Assembly: GCA_026636295.1 (NCBI GenBank)
Contig: CP089464.1
Span: forward strand, 310,001-374,000
Length of the DNA stretch: 64,000 bases
From: Medakamo hakoo
Taxonomy: Eukaryota; Chlorophyta; Trebouxiophyceae; Coccomyxaceae
Direction of reading: 5' to 3'
In this document: positions 9,703-19,369 of the stretch, piece by piece
Position numbering within the stretch: position 1 is the stretch's first letter
Layout: each line of letters begins with the position of its first letter
Program-made: the position numbers and the translations under genes
Notes under the pieces: generated by a model
Databases searched by the model: none
The model's input: the letters and a program-made list of their open reading frames with translations, nothing else
What the model was told of the DNA's origin: nothing

Positions 9703-11737
9703 ATGAGCTCCGACGGCGTGCACGAGCTGCGCCGCCGCCGCGCGCCCGTCGACTACAACACCAAGAACTTTGGGACGACGCCCGCGTGGATGAAGGGCGA
9801 CCCCGTGGTCGAGGCTGCGGCCGCTGCTGCCGCCGCCAAAGCCGTCGCCGCCCGGGCCAAGCCCAAGAAAAAGTCGACAGCCCCAGGCGCGCACGCGTCC
9901 AAAAAAGCCGCGGCAGCCGCTGCGGCCGCGTCCCCGCCGCGCAAGGGCCGGGCCGCCGCCGCCGCGCCCGGCCCGACCGCCAAGACGGGCGGCGGCCGCG
10001 GCGGGCGCCCGGCCGGGTCCGAGGCCACGTTCCGGGGCGGGGACGGCCGGCGCATGCAATTCGCAGCGCCGCCGCCGGTGACGGGCCGGGGTGGGCCGGC
10101 TTCCACGTCCGCCGCGTCTGGGCGCGCCGGCGCGGGCGCCACCGTCACGACCGCGTCCACCAAGCGCGGCAGTGGCGGCGCGCACGTCATCTCGCTTGTG
10201 GCGACGACGGGCGGCGGTGGCGGCAGCGGGTCCTCGTTGCCCGCGCACAAACGGGCGCGCGGCGGCGACGCTGCCGCGCCTCCTGCGCCGCCCCTGTACG
10301 CCGTCTACGCCGGTGGCGGTGCGTACGCGCCGTACGCCGCCGGCCTGGACTCGCCCGGCCTGCCCGCCCGGGGCGCGGCCGCTGCGCGGGCTGCGGCGGC
10401 TGCCGCTGCGGCCGTCGGCGGTGCGGCCGGCGCGGGCGACATGGCGGCGCGCGAGCTGCTCCGGCAAGTCCAGGTGAGGGCGAGGCGTGGGCTTTTTGGT
10501 GCGCGCTCGCTCGCGGCATGTGCGCGTGGCCACCTGCGTCTCGGCGGGTGGGGGGCGGGCGGGTGTGGGACGGCCGCGCACGGCCAAAAAACGCGCCCCG
10601 GATTGCTCACGTTTTCGAAAAAAAAAACGACGGAAAAAAAAAAAAAAACAGGAGGAGTTTGCGGTGCTCCAAGACAAGTACCGCCGCGTGAAAGACCAGC
10701 GCATCGGCGAGGTGGAAGCCTTGCTGGCTGACCACGACCGCCGGGTGAGTTTGGATGGGAGGGTGGGAGGGTATGGGGCGGCGCGGCGCGCCCGTCCCCC
10801 CCCCCCCCCGCCGCACGGACAGCTGCCCCCCACCACAACACTCACGCGCCCCTCTCTCCACTCATCACACACACACACACACGCACACACACAGGCCGAA
10901 GAACAGGTCGCCGCCGCCTCCCGCCTGGCCGAGCACTGGAAGGTCGAAGCCGAGCGCCAGGCGGCCCTGGCCGACGCGGCGGGCGCGGTGCGGGCGGCGG
11001 CCGCCGCGGAAGCCGCGCGCGCCGACGCGGCCACCGCGCGCGCGGCCGCCAACGACGCCTTGGCCGACGCGGCCGCCGCCCAGGAGGAGGCCGCCGTCTT
11101 GCGCCGCGAGCTGGCCCTGGCCCGGCGCCGGGCTGAACCCCCCGAAAGGGCGGACGCGTGCGTGCAGGTGGACCTGGGCGAACCCGGCGCCGGTGCGGCG
11201 CTCGCAGCGCCCGCCGCCGCCCCGCGCCACGCCGAACCGCGGTCGGGGTGCCCGGAAGGCGCCGACCACCCGTCCGCCCTGTACCTGCCGCCGCGGGCCG
11301 TAGGCGCGGATTCCGGGGCGGGCGGCGGCGCCTTTGCCGCGCCGGCCGCCCTGCTGCCCCCGCTCGCGCCGCCGCCGCCGCCGGCGGCCTCTGCCGCGGT
11401 GTCGGCGGTCGACCCGGCCACCGTCGCCCTCTTCGCGGCCGCCGGCCTGGTCCGGGACGCGCCCGACGCGGGCCTGGGCCCCGCCGTCCTCATCCTGCGC
11501 CACCCGGCGTCCACTTACCGCCTGGCCGTCGCGCCCGGGCCCATGCGCGGCGGCACGGCCGACGACCTCGCGCTCGTCCCCCTGTCGCTGGGCGGCCTGG
11601 AGGCCTGCCTGCCCGCGTACCTGCACTCCGAAATCCTGGTGCCGGCCCGTGGGCCGGCAGCCGCGCGCTTGCCCCGCCTGGCGGAGACCATGGCGTCGGC
11701 GGTCGCCCAGTTTGACGCCGCGCACAAGGTGGCTTGA
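9703..11737 (+). CDS. Csm1/Pcs1-like (monopolin-type) chromosome-segregation protein
   Basis: Exons 9703-10473, 10652-10744 and 10895-11737 (568 aa). Introns of 178 and 150 bp have donors GTGAGG and GTGAGT and acceptors in A- and CA-rich tracts. Residues 1-255 are basic, Lys/Ala/Gly-rich and apparently disordered. Residues ~256-375 form a coiled coil (LQDKYRRVKDQRIGEVEALL onward). The last ~105 residues look globular: LFAAAGLVRD, a strand LAVAPGP, then LVPLSLGGLEACLPAYLHSE, ILVPARGPAAARLPRLAETM. The order coiled coil, then a small alpha/beta domain with a [LP]xYLxxEI.xPR pattern, matches Csm1/Pcs1 of fungi and its plant relatives. Those proteins are homodimeric kinetochore or rDNA-cohesion factors that bind partners through the C-terminal domain. 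The assignment comes from recalled family pattern and is good but not certain. Confidence 0.68.
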
Positions 11738-11999
11738 GAGCGGCGGGCGAATGAGGAAGAAAAAAGGGGAGGGGGGGGGAGGGTGATGGAGGTGGGGGGA
11801 GCGGAGCGTGTGTGTGTGTGTGTTTTCCCCCATGTGTTTGAGAGAGGGGAAGGGGAGTGCGCGTGGGGTGTGGGCGTGCGTGGAGACCGAGCCGGCGCGC
11901 CTGCGTCACACAGAGAGACAAAGAGAGAGAGTGGGCGTGAAAGAAACCAAAACCGTGCTCCTAAAACTTCGTTTTTTTCCACCTCCATCCCCCATCAAA

Positions 12000-13853
12000 T
12001 CACGCGTCGTCGTCGTCGTCGTCTGGTGGTGGCCCGTCTTCCTCCACCTCCTCGCCCGGCACCCCACGCGCCGCCCGCGTCCAGAACAGGTCTTCCAGCT
12101 CCCGCCGCGCCGCGTCCGCGTCCACGGCCGGGCCGTCACCGTCGGCGCCGCCGTCCTCGCCATCCGACGGCGCGACGGCCACAGCGCCCAGCACGCGCGC
12201 GGCCGGCGCCGCCACCTCCTCCAACGCCCGCACGCCCAGGCCCGCCACCAAGCCCCTCACCCTGTCCGCTTCCGCGCCCGGCGCGGCCAGCGTGGTGATG
12301 ACGGGCGCCGGGCCGCCGCCGGCGCCGCCGCCGCCGCCGATGCGCCCCGCCCGGCCCGCCCGGTGGATGTAGTCGGCCCCGTCGGCCGGCGGGCCCAAGG
12401 AGTAGACGTGGGAGACGGCGGGGACGTCCAGCCCCCGCGCCGCGCCGGGCGTGGCCACCAGCAGGGACGCTGCACCGTCGCGGAAGGCGTGCAGGGCCGC
12501 GACGGGTTCGCGGCCGGACGGCAGCAGCACGGACAGGCGGTGCAGGCCCCAGAGCGCGGCGCGCAGCGCGGCAGCGGCGGCGCGCGCCGACGCCTCATCC
12601 GCGCAAAACACGACGGCGCGCGGCGGCGGGGCGTCCGGGCCCGCCGCCTCGGCGTCGGACCGGAGCAGGCGGCACAGGGCGGCCAGCTGGTCGGGCGGCG
12701 GGCAGGGCACGAGCTGGTGGCGCAGGCCGGACGGGATGGGCGGCGGGGGGGCGAGGGGCGGTCCGCCCCCGCCGCCGTCCTCCGCCACCACCACGGCCGG
12801 CGGGCCGGAGACGACCACTTCCGCGTCCGGGTCCAGCCAGCCGTGCTGCATGCCCAGGGAGGCCGGGCCGCCGGGCCCGCCCGCCGTCGCCCCCACCAGC
12901 ACCACCTGCGGCTTGGGGCGGCCGTCCAGGGCCGCGGCGCCGACGGTCGCGGTCAGCAGGCCGTCCAGCGCGCCGCCGGGCCCGCCGCCGCCGTCCACGC
13001 CGTCGGCCGTGCACGCGTCCGCTTCGTCGACGGCCAGGGCAATGCAGTGGGCCGTCACGGGCGGCGCCCCCGGCTCGGAGGCGGACGCGAGGAGGGCGGG
13101 CGTGCCGACGACGATGTGCGCGCCGGCCAGCAAGCCGCCCGCGCGCGCGGCCAGGGCCTCGCCATCGTCCAGGACGCCGCGCACGACGACGCCCTTGGGG
13201 CCGGCGTACCTGAACATGTTGCCGCGCGCGCCGGGCACGCGACCGGCGTTGACGGACCCGCCCAGCAGCCGGTAGATGAGCAGCGCCGTCTGGACGCCCA
13301 GGTCCCGCGTCGGGACGATGACGGCCAGCAGCGGGCCGCCCAGGCCGGCCGGGTCGCCCGCCGGGTCGGGCGGGTACGGCAGGCGGCCCAGCAGCGGCAT
13401 GAGGAAGGCCAGGGTCTTGCCCGACCCCGTCGCCGCGACGACGAGCGCGTCCCTGCCGTCCGCCAGGGCGCGCCCGGCGCAGCGCTGCACGTCGGTCGGG
13501 TGCGGCCAGCCCAGCTCGGCCGCGCGGTCGGCCAGCCAGGCCGGCGCGCCCAGGTCCGTCCAGGACGCGGGCGGGGCGGTCGCGCCCGCCGCGACGAGCG
13601 CGTCGCGCGCGGCTGCGGCGGCGGCCCAATCTTCGGCCGCGATGGCGGCGTGGAGGCGGGTGTGCAAGGCGTTGGTGTCGTCGGGCGGTGGGGGTGGCGC
13701 GTCGGGGTCGGCGGACGCATGGGCCCGGGACCTGGGCGGCGGGCGGGTAGGCGGGTGGGTGGCGGTGCGCGGGCGCGGCGCACTCGTTCTTGCGCGCCTG
13801 CTGCTCCCCGCAGCAGGAGGCGTGCCTCCTGGCCTCATGCGCGCTGCGTGCAT
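12000..13853 (-). CDS. DEAD-box RNA helicase, probably plastid (RH58-like)
   Basis: A single uninterrupted frame of 617 aa from the ATG at 13853; a second in-frame ATG at 13838 is equally possible. The N-terminus is Arg/Ser/Ala/Pro-rich like a plastid transit peptide, then a short helical repeat (LHAAIAAEDWAAAAAARDAL) of the kind found before the core in plant RH58. Core motifs: Q-region HPTDVQRCAGRAL, Walker A ATGSGKT (~residue 140), Ia PTRDLGVQ, II VDEAD (~274), a weak motif III GAT, and VI HRAGRAGR (~498). The C-terminus ends in an acidic tail of consecutive aspartates. Such enzymes remodel RNA using ATP. Motifs Ia (PTREL usual) and III (SAT usual) deviate. It is divergent from the fibrillin gene with only 141 bp between starts. 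Confidence 0.85.
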   Translation of the reverse strand: MHAARMRPGGTPPAAGSSRRARTSAPRPRTATHPPTRPPPRSRAHASADPDAPPPPPDDTNALHTRLHAAIAAEDWAAAAAARDALVAAGATAPPASWTDLGAPAWLADRAAELGWPHPTDVQRCAGRALADGRDALVVAATGSGKTLAFLMPLLGRLPYPPDPAGDPAGLGGPLLAVIVPTRDLGVQTALLIYRLLGGSVNAGRVPGARGNMFRYAGPKGVVVRGVLDDGEALAARAGGLLAGAHIVVGTPALLASASEPGAPPVTAHCIALAVDEADACTADGVDGGGGPGGALDGLLTATVGAAALDGRPKPQVVLVGATAGGPGGPASLGMQHGWLDPDAEVVVSGPPAVVVAEDGGGGGPPLAPPPPIPSGLRHQLVPCPPPDQLAALCRLLRSDAEAAGPDAPPPRAVVFCADEASARAAAAALRAALWGLHRLSVLLPSGREPVAALHAFRDGAASLLVATPGAARGLDVPAVSHVYSLGPPADGADYIHRAGRAGRIGGGGGAGGGPAPVITTLAAPGAEADRVRGLVAGLGVRALEEVAAPAARVLGAVAVAPSDGEDGGADGDGPAVDADAARRELEDLFWTRAARGVPGEEVEEDGPPPDDDDDDA

Positions 13854-13857
13854 GAGG
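13815..13857. repeat. Two adjacent inverted repeats at the helicase start codon
   Basis: AGGAGGC (13815-13821) pairs with GCCTCCT (13824-13830). CCTCATGC (13833-13840) pairs with GCATGAGG (13850-13857). Both candidate start codons of the minus-strand helicase lie inside the arms of the second stem. Confidence 0.6.
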
Positions 13858-13994
13858 GGCACACGCGTGCGCCGCGACAACCACCACCCGAAGAAGGCAA
13901 AGGAAAAAACCAATTGTGCGTGCGAGCGCGACTTTTTTCACCCCTCTTTTTTTGCACACAGCACAAACGCCCGTACAGCAGCGGACCAAGGTTG
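13854..13994. promoter_or_regulatory. Compact divergent promoter (helicase / fibrillin)
   Basis: Only 141 bp separate two outward-facing start codons of two apparently plastid-targeted proteins. It contains T- and A-rich patches. No element can be assigned to one gene. Confidence 0.45.
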
Positions 13995-14678
13995 ATGGCG
14001 TGCGCGCAGCCCCCACGCCCCGGCCGGCCGGCCTGTTCAGATCCGCGGGTCGGCCAGGTCGTGCTCCGCTCGCCTGTGCAAGCTCGTGGCGTGGCGCCCC
14101 GTGCGCCGGCCAGGCCAGCGACGCGCGTCACCCGCGCGCGCGCGGCTGCGCCCGCGCCCGCGCCGCCACCTCCCGCTCCACCCGCCGCCGACGTCGCGGC
14201 GGCCAAGGCCGCCCTCCTGGCCGCCGTGGGCCGGGGTGACGCCGCCTCCATCGCCTCCGCCGCCGACCGGCTGTCCTCCCTGGCCGGCCCCGGCCCCCTC
14301 CCGCCCGACGGCTCGGACTGGGCGACGCTCTACACAGACGCGGCCGGGCCGTCTGGCGGGCGGGTCGGCCCCTTCAGAGGCCGCGTCTCCCAACGCTTCC
14401 ACGCGGGCGGCACGTACACGAACAGCCTGGCCTTTGGCAGCCTGGCCCAGCTGGATTTGAGCGGGGACTGGACGGCCGTCCGCCCGGACCGCATCAACGT
14501 GCGGTTCCTCACCACGTCGTGGCGGGTGCTGGGCGGCCTGTTGACTGGGGGCAGCGCGTTTGAGGCCGGCAAGCAGCCGCGGGGGCACTGGAGCCTGTTG
14601 TACGGGGATGATGATGTCCGTGTCTTCAGGACAAACAAGGGCAGTCTCTTCGTGCTTGGGCGGGAGCGCGGCGGGTAA
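13995..14678 (+). CDS. Plastid lipid-associated protein (PAP/fibrillin family)
   Basis: Intronless, 227 aa from the ATG at 13995. Residues 1-55 are Arg/Ala/Pro-rich with few acidic residues, as in a plastid transit peptide. A helix rich in Ala (DVAAAKAALLAAVGRGD) leads into the fibrillin beta-barrel: FRGRVSQRFHAGGTYTNSL, LDLSGDWTAVRPDRINVRF, WRVLGG, and near the end LLYGDDDVRVFRTNKGSLFV. Fibrillins bind lipids at plastoglobules and thylakoids and take part in photoprotection and plastoquinone metabolism; which subgroup this is cannot be told. The frame continues upstream without a stop to 11808, but that extension is antisense to the helicase and is not coding. It is convergent with the thioredoxin gene (192 bp between stops). 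Confidence 0.88.
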   Translation: MACAQPPRPGRPACSDPRVGQVVLRSPVQARGVAPRAPARPATRVTRARAAAPAPAPPPPAPPAADVAAAKAALLAAVGRGDAASIASAADRLSSLAGPGPLPPDGSDWATLYTDAAGPSGGRVGPFRGRVSQRFHAGGTYTNSLAFGSLAQLDLSGDWTAVRPDRINVRFLTTSWRVLGGLLTGGSAFEAGKQPRGHWSLLYGDDDVRVFRTNKGSLFVLGRERGG

Positions 14679-14870
14679 AAAAAAACCGTAGAAAAACAAA
14701 CACCAACGGGTTCGTGCGGGGGGTTGAAAAACGAAAACCCTCTGTCTGACTTTTCCATTTTTTTTACCGCCTCACGCACAACAACAAAAACACGCCCACA
14801 CGAATTGCCCGCCATCACAACACTGTTCAACGGACACTCACACCCACACGGAATTCCGGCCCCCCCTCCC

Positions 14871-15566
14871 TCACTTTTTCCCGGCGCCCCCCGCCTGCTT
14901 CAGCGCCGCCTTCACCATTTCCTCAACCTTCAGCACCGCCGCGCTCGCGGACTCGCCCGCGACGTACGACCCGACCGGCTCTCCGCGCACGTAAATGACG
15001 ATCGTCGGCATCTTGGTGACGCCCGCGCCCGAGACGACGGCCGACGGCACGGCGTTGACGTCGACGAAGCCGAGCGGCACGGCCGGAAACTTGGAGGCCA
15101 TGAGCGTCACGAGCTTGGGCTTGATGTAAATGCACTTGCGACACCACCGGGCCATGAAGTCGGCGACGACGACGGGGGCGGAGGCGATGTGGGACGTGAA
15201 CGCGTCTTCGGACGTGATCTGGTGGCATGGGGGATGGGGGTGGGGGTGGGGATGGGGATGGGAGTGAGGTTGGGGTTGAGATGGCCGGGTGGCTTGGTCG
15301 AGGTGAAACGAGGCTCCCCACCCCCGGAAACAACGCACGAAATTATCGTCCGGCTCGTCTTTGCCCAGCGCCGCGATGGCCGCCAGTCTGGGCCTGGCGT
15401 GGGAGGTGAGGCAGGACGGGCGCCAGGCGGGCGGGGCGCGGGTCCGGGCGACGGCGGCGGGCGGGCGCGTCGCGGGCATGGGAACGACGCGCAAACGGCT
15501 GGCGGCCCGACGCCGGCAGGCCGGCGCTGTTGGTGGGCCGGTAGCCAAGCTTAAACACGCCGCCAT
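14871..15566 (-). CDS. WCRKC-type plastid thioredoxin
   Basis: Exons 15339-15566 and 14871-15218 (191 aa), intron 120 bp (donor GTGCGT, acceptor CCACCAG). The intron ends in a run of short CCCCA/CCCAT repeats. Residues 1-60 look like a plastid transit peptide. The thioredoxin fold starts at ITSEDAFTSHI, with FMARWCRKC at residues ~97-105 (active-site Cys102 and Cys105), VDVNAVPSA, the cis-proline motif KMPTIVIY and a Gly-containing strand. WCRKC instead of WCGPC defines the atypical chloroplast WCRKC (Trx-like 3) group in plants, thought to act as a redox regulator or disulfide reductase with altered potential. It is divergent from ELP4, 178 bp between starts. Confidence 0.9.
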   Translation of the reverse strand: MAACLSLATGPPTAPACRRRAASRLRVVPMPATRPPAAVARTRAPPAWRPSCLTSHARPRLAAIAALGKDEPDDNFVRCFRGWGASFHLDQATRPSQPQPHSHPHPHPHPHPPCHQITSEDAFTSHIASAPVVVADFMARWCRKCIYIKPKLVTLMASKFPAVPLGFVDVNAVPSAVVSGAGVTKMPTIVIYVRGEPVGSYVAGESASAAVLKVEEMVKAALKQAGGAGKK

Positions 15567-15744
15567 CTTGGCGTGTGCGTCGTGGAGGAAAGGGAGAAGG
15601 CGGGCTGCTCGCAGCGCCGCCGGGGCATTGGTTGGAGATAATGAGGACGTGCGGTGCGGCGGCGGTGCGGCCCCCACAGCCCCCCTCTTTTCCATTCAGG
15701 TGTTTCGGCGACGGCGACAACAAGGAAAGAGCCGGCCCGGGGGC
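15567..15744. promoter_or_regulatory. Divergent promoter (thioredoxin / ELP4)
   Basis: 178 bp between outward-facing start codons, with no recognisable TATA box. It includes a C/T-rich tract about 80 bases before the ELP4 ATG. Confidence 0.45.
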
Positions 15745-17237
15745 ATGTCCTTCATCCGCAAGGGCGCGGCCGCGCCCGCCGCTCCAGGTACGCAGCTGAA
15801 TGTCTGGGCTTCTCGCCCGTCCAAGAAGGCGGACGAAAAGGCCCCTCCTCCACCCCCCCGCAGCACGCACAGCCGCATGCGCTCTGCGCCCCTGCCCTCT
15901 CTCAACCTAGCCTTCCCCGCCCCACACCTCTCCTCCCCAACGATGTGAACGCAGCGCCCGGCACGCGGCCGGGCCCCTCTGGGTCCACCCTCATCTCCAC
16001 GGGCATTGCGGGCTTGGACGCCCTCTTGGGAGGCGGCGCGCCGCTCGGCCGCCTGCTCCTCCTGTCCGTCGGCGGGCCCGCGCTCGGCGGCGAAGACACC
16101 GGGCCGGGCGGGGCGACGGTGTCGGACCTGGTGGCGCGCGTGTTCTTGGCCGAGGGCGTCGCGCGTGGCCAGCCGGGGATGTGGGTGCAAGCGGTGGATG
16201 GTGGAGGGGAGGAGGACGGCGGCGGCGGCGGCGGCGGCGGCCCGCCCTCCCCGTGGTGGCTGCCCTCGCCCGCCCAGGCGCGGTCGCGGCCGGCCCCGGC
16301 CGCCGCCGCACAAGACGACGGCGACGACGGCGTCGAGCTGCGCATCGCCTGGCAGTACAGGAGGTATCTGGGCGCGGACAGGGCCGGAGCCGGCGGCGGC
16401 GTCCGGCCCTCACCGCCGCCGTCGTCGTCCACCTCAGCAAAGCCGCGGGCCGCGCCCGCGCGCGGCGCGGAGCGTGGGTGGGCCGCCGCCCACGACCTGG
16501 GCTCGCCCGCGCCAGCCCCTCCACCGGACGTCCTGGCTTGCGTCCCCGCCGGACCGGGTGCGGTAGAGGCTGCCGTCAGCTTTGTGCGGGGCGCTGGCGC
16601 GCCGCCGTCCCCGCCGCGGCGGGTGGTCGTCTCCGGCCTCGGCGGCGCTGCCTGGACAGCCGCGACCGACGGCGGCGGCGGCGGGCACGCCTCCATCGCC
16701 CGTGCCCTGCGCAGCCTCCGGGCCGCCCTGAGGTCGGACGCCGGCGCGCACGCCTGCGTCCTCGTCACCCTGCCCGCCCGCGCCCTGCCGCCGTCCGTGG
16801 CGGAGCGGGCGTGCGCCGCCGCGGACGGCGTCTTCTCCCTCGACGCCCTCCGCTCCGACTCCGGCTTGGCGGCCTTGCTGCCCGACGCGTCCTCCGTCAT
16901 TGGCCTGACCCGGGCCGTCAGGCTGCCGGGCGTCGGGGCGGGCGGCCTGCCGGGCGTGCCGCGTGGCCCGGCGGCGGTGTCTGGGCCTGGCGGGCCCGGC
17001 GCCGCGCCCGCCACTCCCTCCCCCTCCGCTTCCGCTGCCGCCGGGTCGGCCGCCCTGCACGCGCTGCGCCTGCGGCGTGGGCGCCTGACCGCGACGGCGG
17101 TGGACATCGACCCGGACGCGGAGGAGGCGCTGGGCGGTGGCGGTGGCGGTGGCGGTGGGAGCAGTGGGCATGGCGGTGGTGGGTTGTGCGCGGCCGGGCC
17201 GCCGGGCGGGCGGGCCGCGGCGGCGCTGGAGTTTTAG
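15745..17237 (+). CDS. ELP4: Elongator complex subunit 4
   Basis: Exons 15745-15787 and 15955-17237 (441 aa), intron 167 bp with donor GTACGC and acceptor GAACGCAG. ELP4 is a RecA-like, catalytically silent ATPase subunit of the Elp4-5-6 ring, which helps Elongator modify wobble uridines of tRNA. Signature stretches: N-terminal MSFIRKG, PGTRPGP across the splice, STGIAGLDALLGGGAPLG, VFLAEGVA, ELRIAWQYR and, near the end, VIGLTRAVRLPG. Gly/Ala/Pro insertions lengthen loops between the conserved blocks. The classic Walker A is degenerate, as usual for ELP4. It is followed on the same strand by GTF2H2 after 269 bp. A TGTAA lies 9 bases after the stop. Confidence 0.9.
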
Positions 17238-17245
17238 TGAAGCCT

Positions 17246-17250
17246 TGTAA
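17246..17250 (+). terminator. Candidate algal polyadenylation signal TGTAA
   Basis: TGTAA, the usual poly(A) element of green algae, sits very close behind the ELP4 stop. That closeness would imply an extremely short 3' UTR, so the call is weak. Confidence 0.3.
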
Positions 17251-17506
17251 GCAAGGAGCCAGATCCAACAGAGTTGACGAAACAGCTAGTGGCCGTGCAT
17301 GTGTGGGGGCGGTCGGGGGAGAGACAGCGGGTGGGGGGGGCGCGAAGGTGGGATGGCCGGCCGGCCACTCTTCCATTTTTTTTTTCGTCTGGGCGCCGTC
17401 TCCTGCCCGGGGACAGGGCTGCCACGCCCGTGTTTGGGGCGCTGCGCTAACACAAGAATCCCGCACAACCAGGCCCCACGTGGTCTGAAGCGAACGTCAG
17501 CCAAAA

Positions 17507-19203
17507 ATGTCGACGGCGGCGGCCGGCGCGCCGCGGGGCAGTGCCGAACCTGCACATGCGTCGTCCACTCCCGCACCGCCCGCCGCGGCTCCCGCCCCTC
17601 CACTCCCTCCCTTGGACGGCGACCCGGAGGAGCCGGAGGAGGAGGTGTACGAGTACGTTTGCGGAATTCAGGGCGCGGGAGTAGAGCGGACGGGCGGGAC
17701 TGATGCGAGCGAGAGCGCCCAGCCCGCCCGCCCGCCCGCCCCGTCTCACACTCCACCCCCCCCCCCTCCCCTACAAAACACGTACGCAGCCTGGAACAGG
17801 CCGCCGCCGAGCTGTGCGCCTACCGGGCCGAGTACGAGGGCGACCGGTCGTGGGAGGCCCTGGCCGAGGACGAGGACGGCCGCCTGATCGGGGTGGGCAC
17901 CGACCCCGGCGCGGCCGCGGCCGTGCGGCGGCGGGCGGCCGCCGCCGCGCGCCAGGCCGGCGCGCCCGGCCCGCCCGTCCGCCGGGGCGTCATCCGCGCG
18001 CTGGCCGTCCTAATGGACCTGTCGTCGGCCACCGCGACCACAGATTTCAGGCCCACGCGCGCGGCGGCGGCGGCGGCCGCGTTCGCGGCCCTGGCCCGGT
18101 CCTATTTCGACCGCAACGCGCTCTCCCACCTGTGCGTGCTCGCGACGCGCGGCGGCCGGGCCGAACGCCTGACGGACCTGGGCGGCGCGCCCGAAGCCCA
18201 CATCGCCAAGCTGACGGCGTCCCTGGCCTGCCACGGCGCCGCGTCCCTGCAGCACGGCCTGGACGCCGCGGTCGCGGCCCTGGCCGGCGCGCCGCCGTAT
18301 GCGTCGCGCGAGTGCCTCATTTTCTTCGCCGGCCTGGCGACGTGCGACCCGGGCGACGTGGCGGCCTCCATCGCGGCCGCCCGGGCCGCCCGCGTCCGCG
18401 TCTCCGTCATCGGCCTGGCGGCCGAAGTCCACGTGTGCAAGCGCATCGCCGACGGCACGGGCGGGCGGTACGGCGTCGCCCTGGACGAGGCGCACCTGGC
18501 CGACCTGGCTGCGGCGCACGCGCCGGCGCCGCCGCTGCGCGCGTGTGACGCGGCCGCCTCCCTCGTCGTCATGGGCTTTCCATCGCGCGCGCCGCCCGGC
18601 CCGCGCGGGTCCGCCTTCATCGGCCCGGCCGCCAAGCTGGGCGGCGGCGGCTTCACGTGCGCCCGGTGCGGCGCGCGCGTGGCGGAGCTGCCGTCGGCCT
18701 GCCACGTGTGCGGCCTCACCCTCGTCGCCGCGCCCCACCTGGCCCGGTCGTACCACCACCTGTTCCCGGCGCCGGTGTACATGGACGCGGGCGCGGAGGA
18801 GGTGGAGCGGGAGCAGGCGCGGGTGGTGGCGGAGGGCGGGAGCCGTGGTGGCCCCGCCGCCCACGGCCCGCCCAGCGCCCGCCGCGTCAAGGCCGAGCCG
18901 GGCCAGGCCGCACCTCTGCCGCCCACGCCGACAGCCCGCCTGGCCGCCCGCCCGCGCTGTTACGGCTGCCTGCTGCCGCTGGACGCCGCCCGCCCCGCCG
19001 ACGCGCCAGATGACGACGCGGCCGCGCTGCTGGCCGCCGCGCTCGCCGACGGCGCCGTCCTGGCGTGCGCGGGCGCGTGTCGCCGGTTGTTCTGTGGGGC
19101 GTGCGACGTGGTGGTGCACGACTTGTTGCATGTGTGCCCCGGCTGCGAGGTTGGCGGGAGTGGGAGTGGAGGCGGTGGGAGCGGCACCGCCATCGCTAAA
19201 TGA
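17507..19203 (+). CDS. GTF2H2: TFIIH core subunit p44 (SSL1/GTF2H2)
   Basis: Exons 17507-17652 and 17790-19203 (519 aa), intron 137 bp with donor GTACGT and acceptor GTACGCAG. p44 is a structural subunit of TFIIH that stimulates the XPD helicase in transcription initiation and nucleotide excision repair. Seen in order: an acidic start, SWEALAEDEDG, the Ssl1-type von Willebrand A domain from IRALAVLMDLSSAT to about residue 290, MGFPSR, a zinc site CARCGARV..CHVCGLTL, the diagnostic HLARSYHHLFP, and a C-terminal RING-like C4 site (CYGCLLPL, CAGACRRLFCGACD, CPGCE). All expected metal ligands appear present. A Gly/Pro-rich spacer separates the two zinc regions. Confidence 0.94.
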
Positions 19204-19369
19204 CCGCGCGCTCCTCAACATGGTGGGGTTTGTCGGCGGGCAGGGCGGGCAAAGGCTTTAGAGAGAGTTTTTTTTTTAGAATCCCAAACAACAAACCACG
19301 ACGCACCCCCACACGCCTCCCTCCCTCCCTCCTCTCCTCTCCTTCCTCGCCTCCAAATCTACACACACA

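Noticed and set aside
11808-13994. Upstream extension of the fibrillin frame to a 956-codon protein
   Set aside because: The extension is antisense to the DEAD-box helicase; the fibrillin with its transit peptide starts at 13995.
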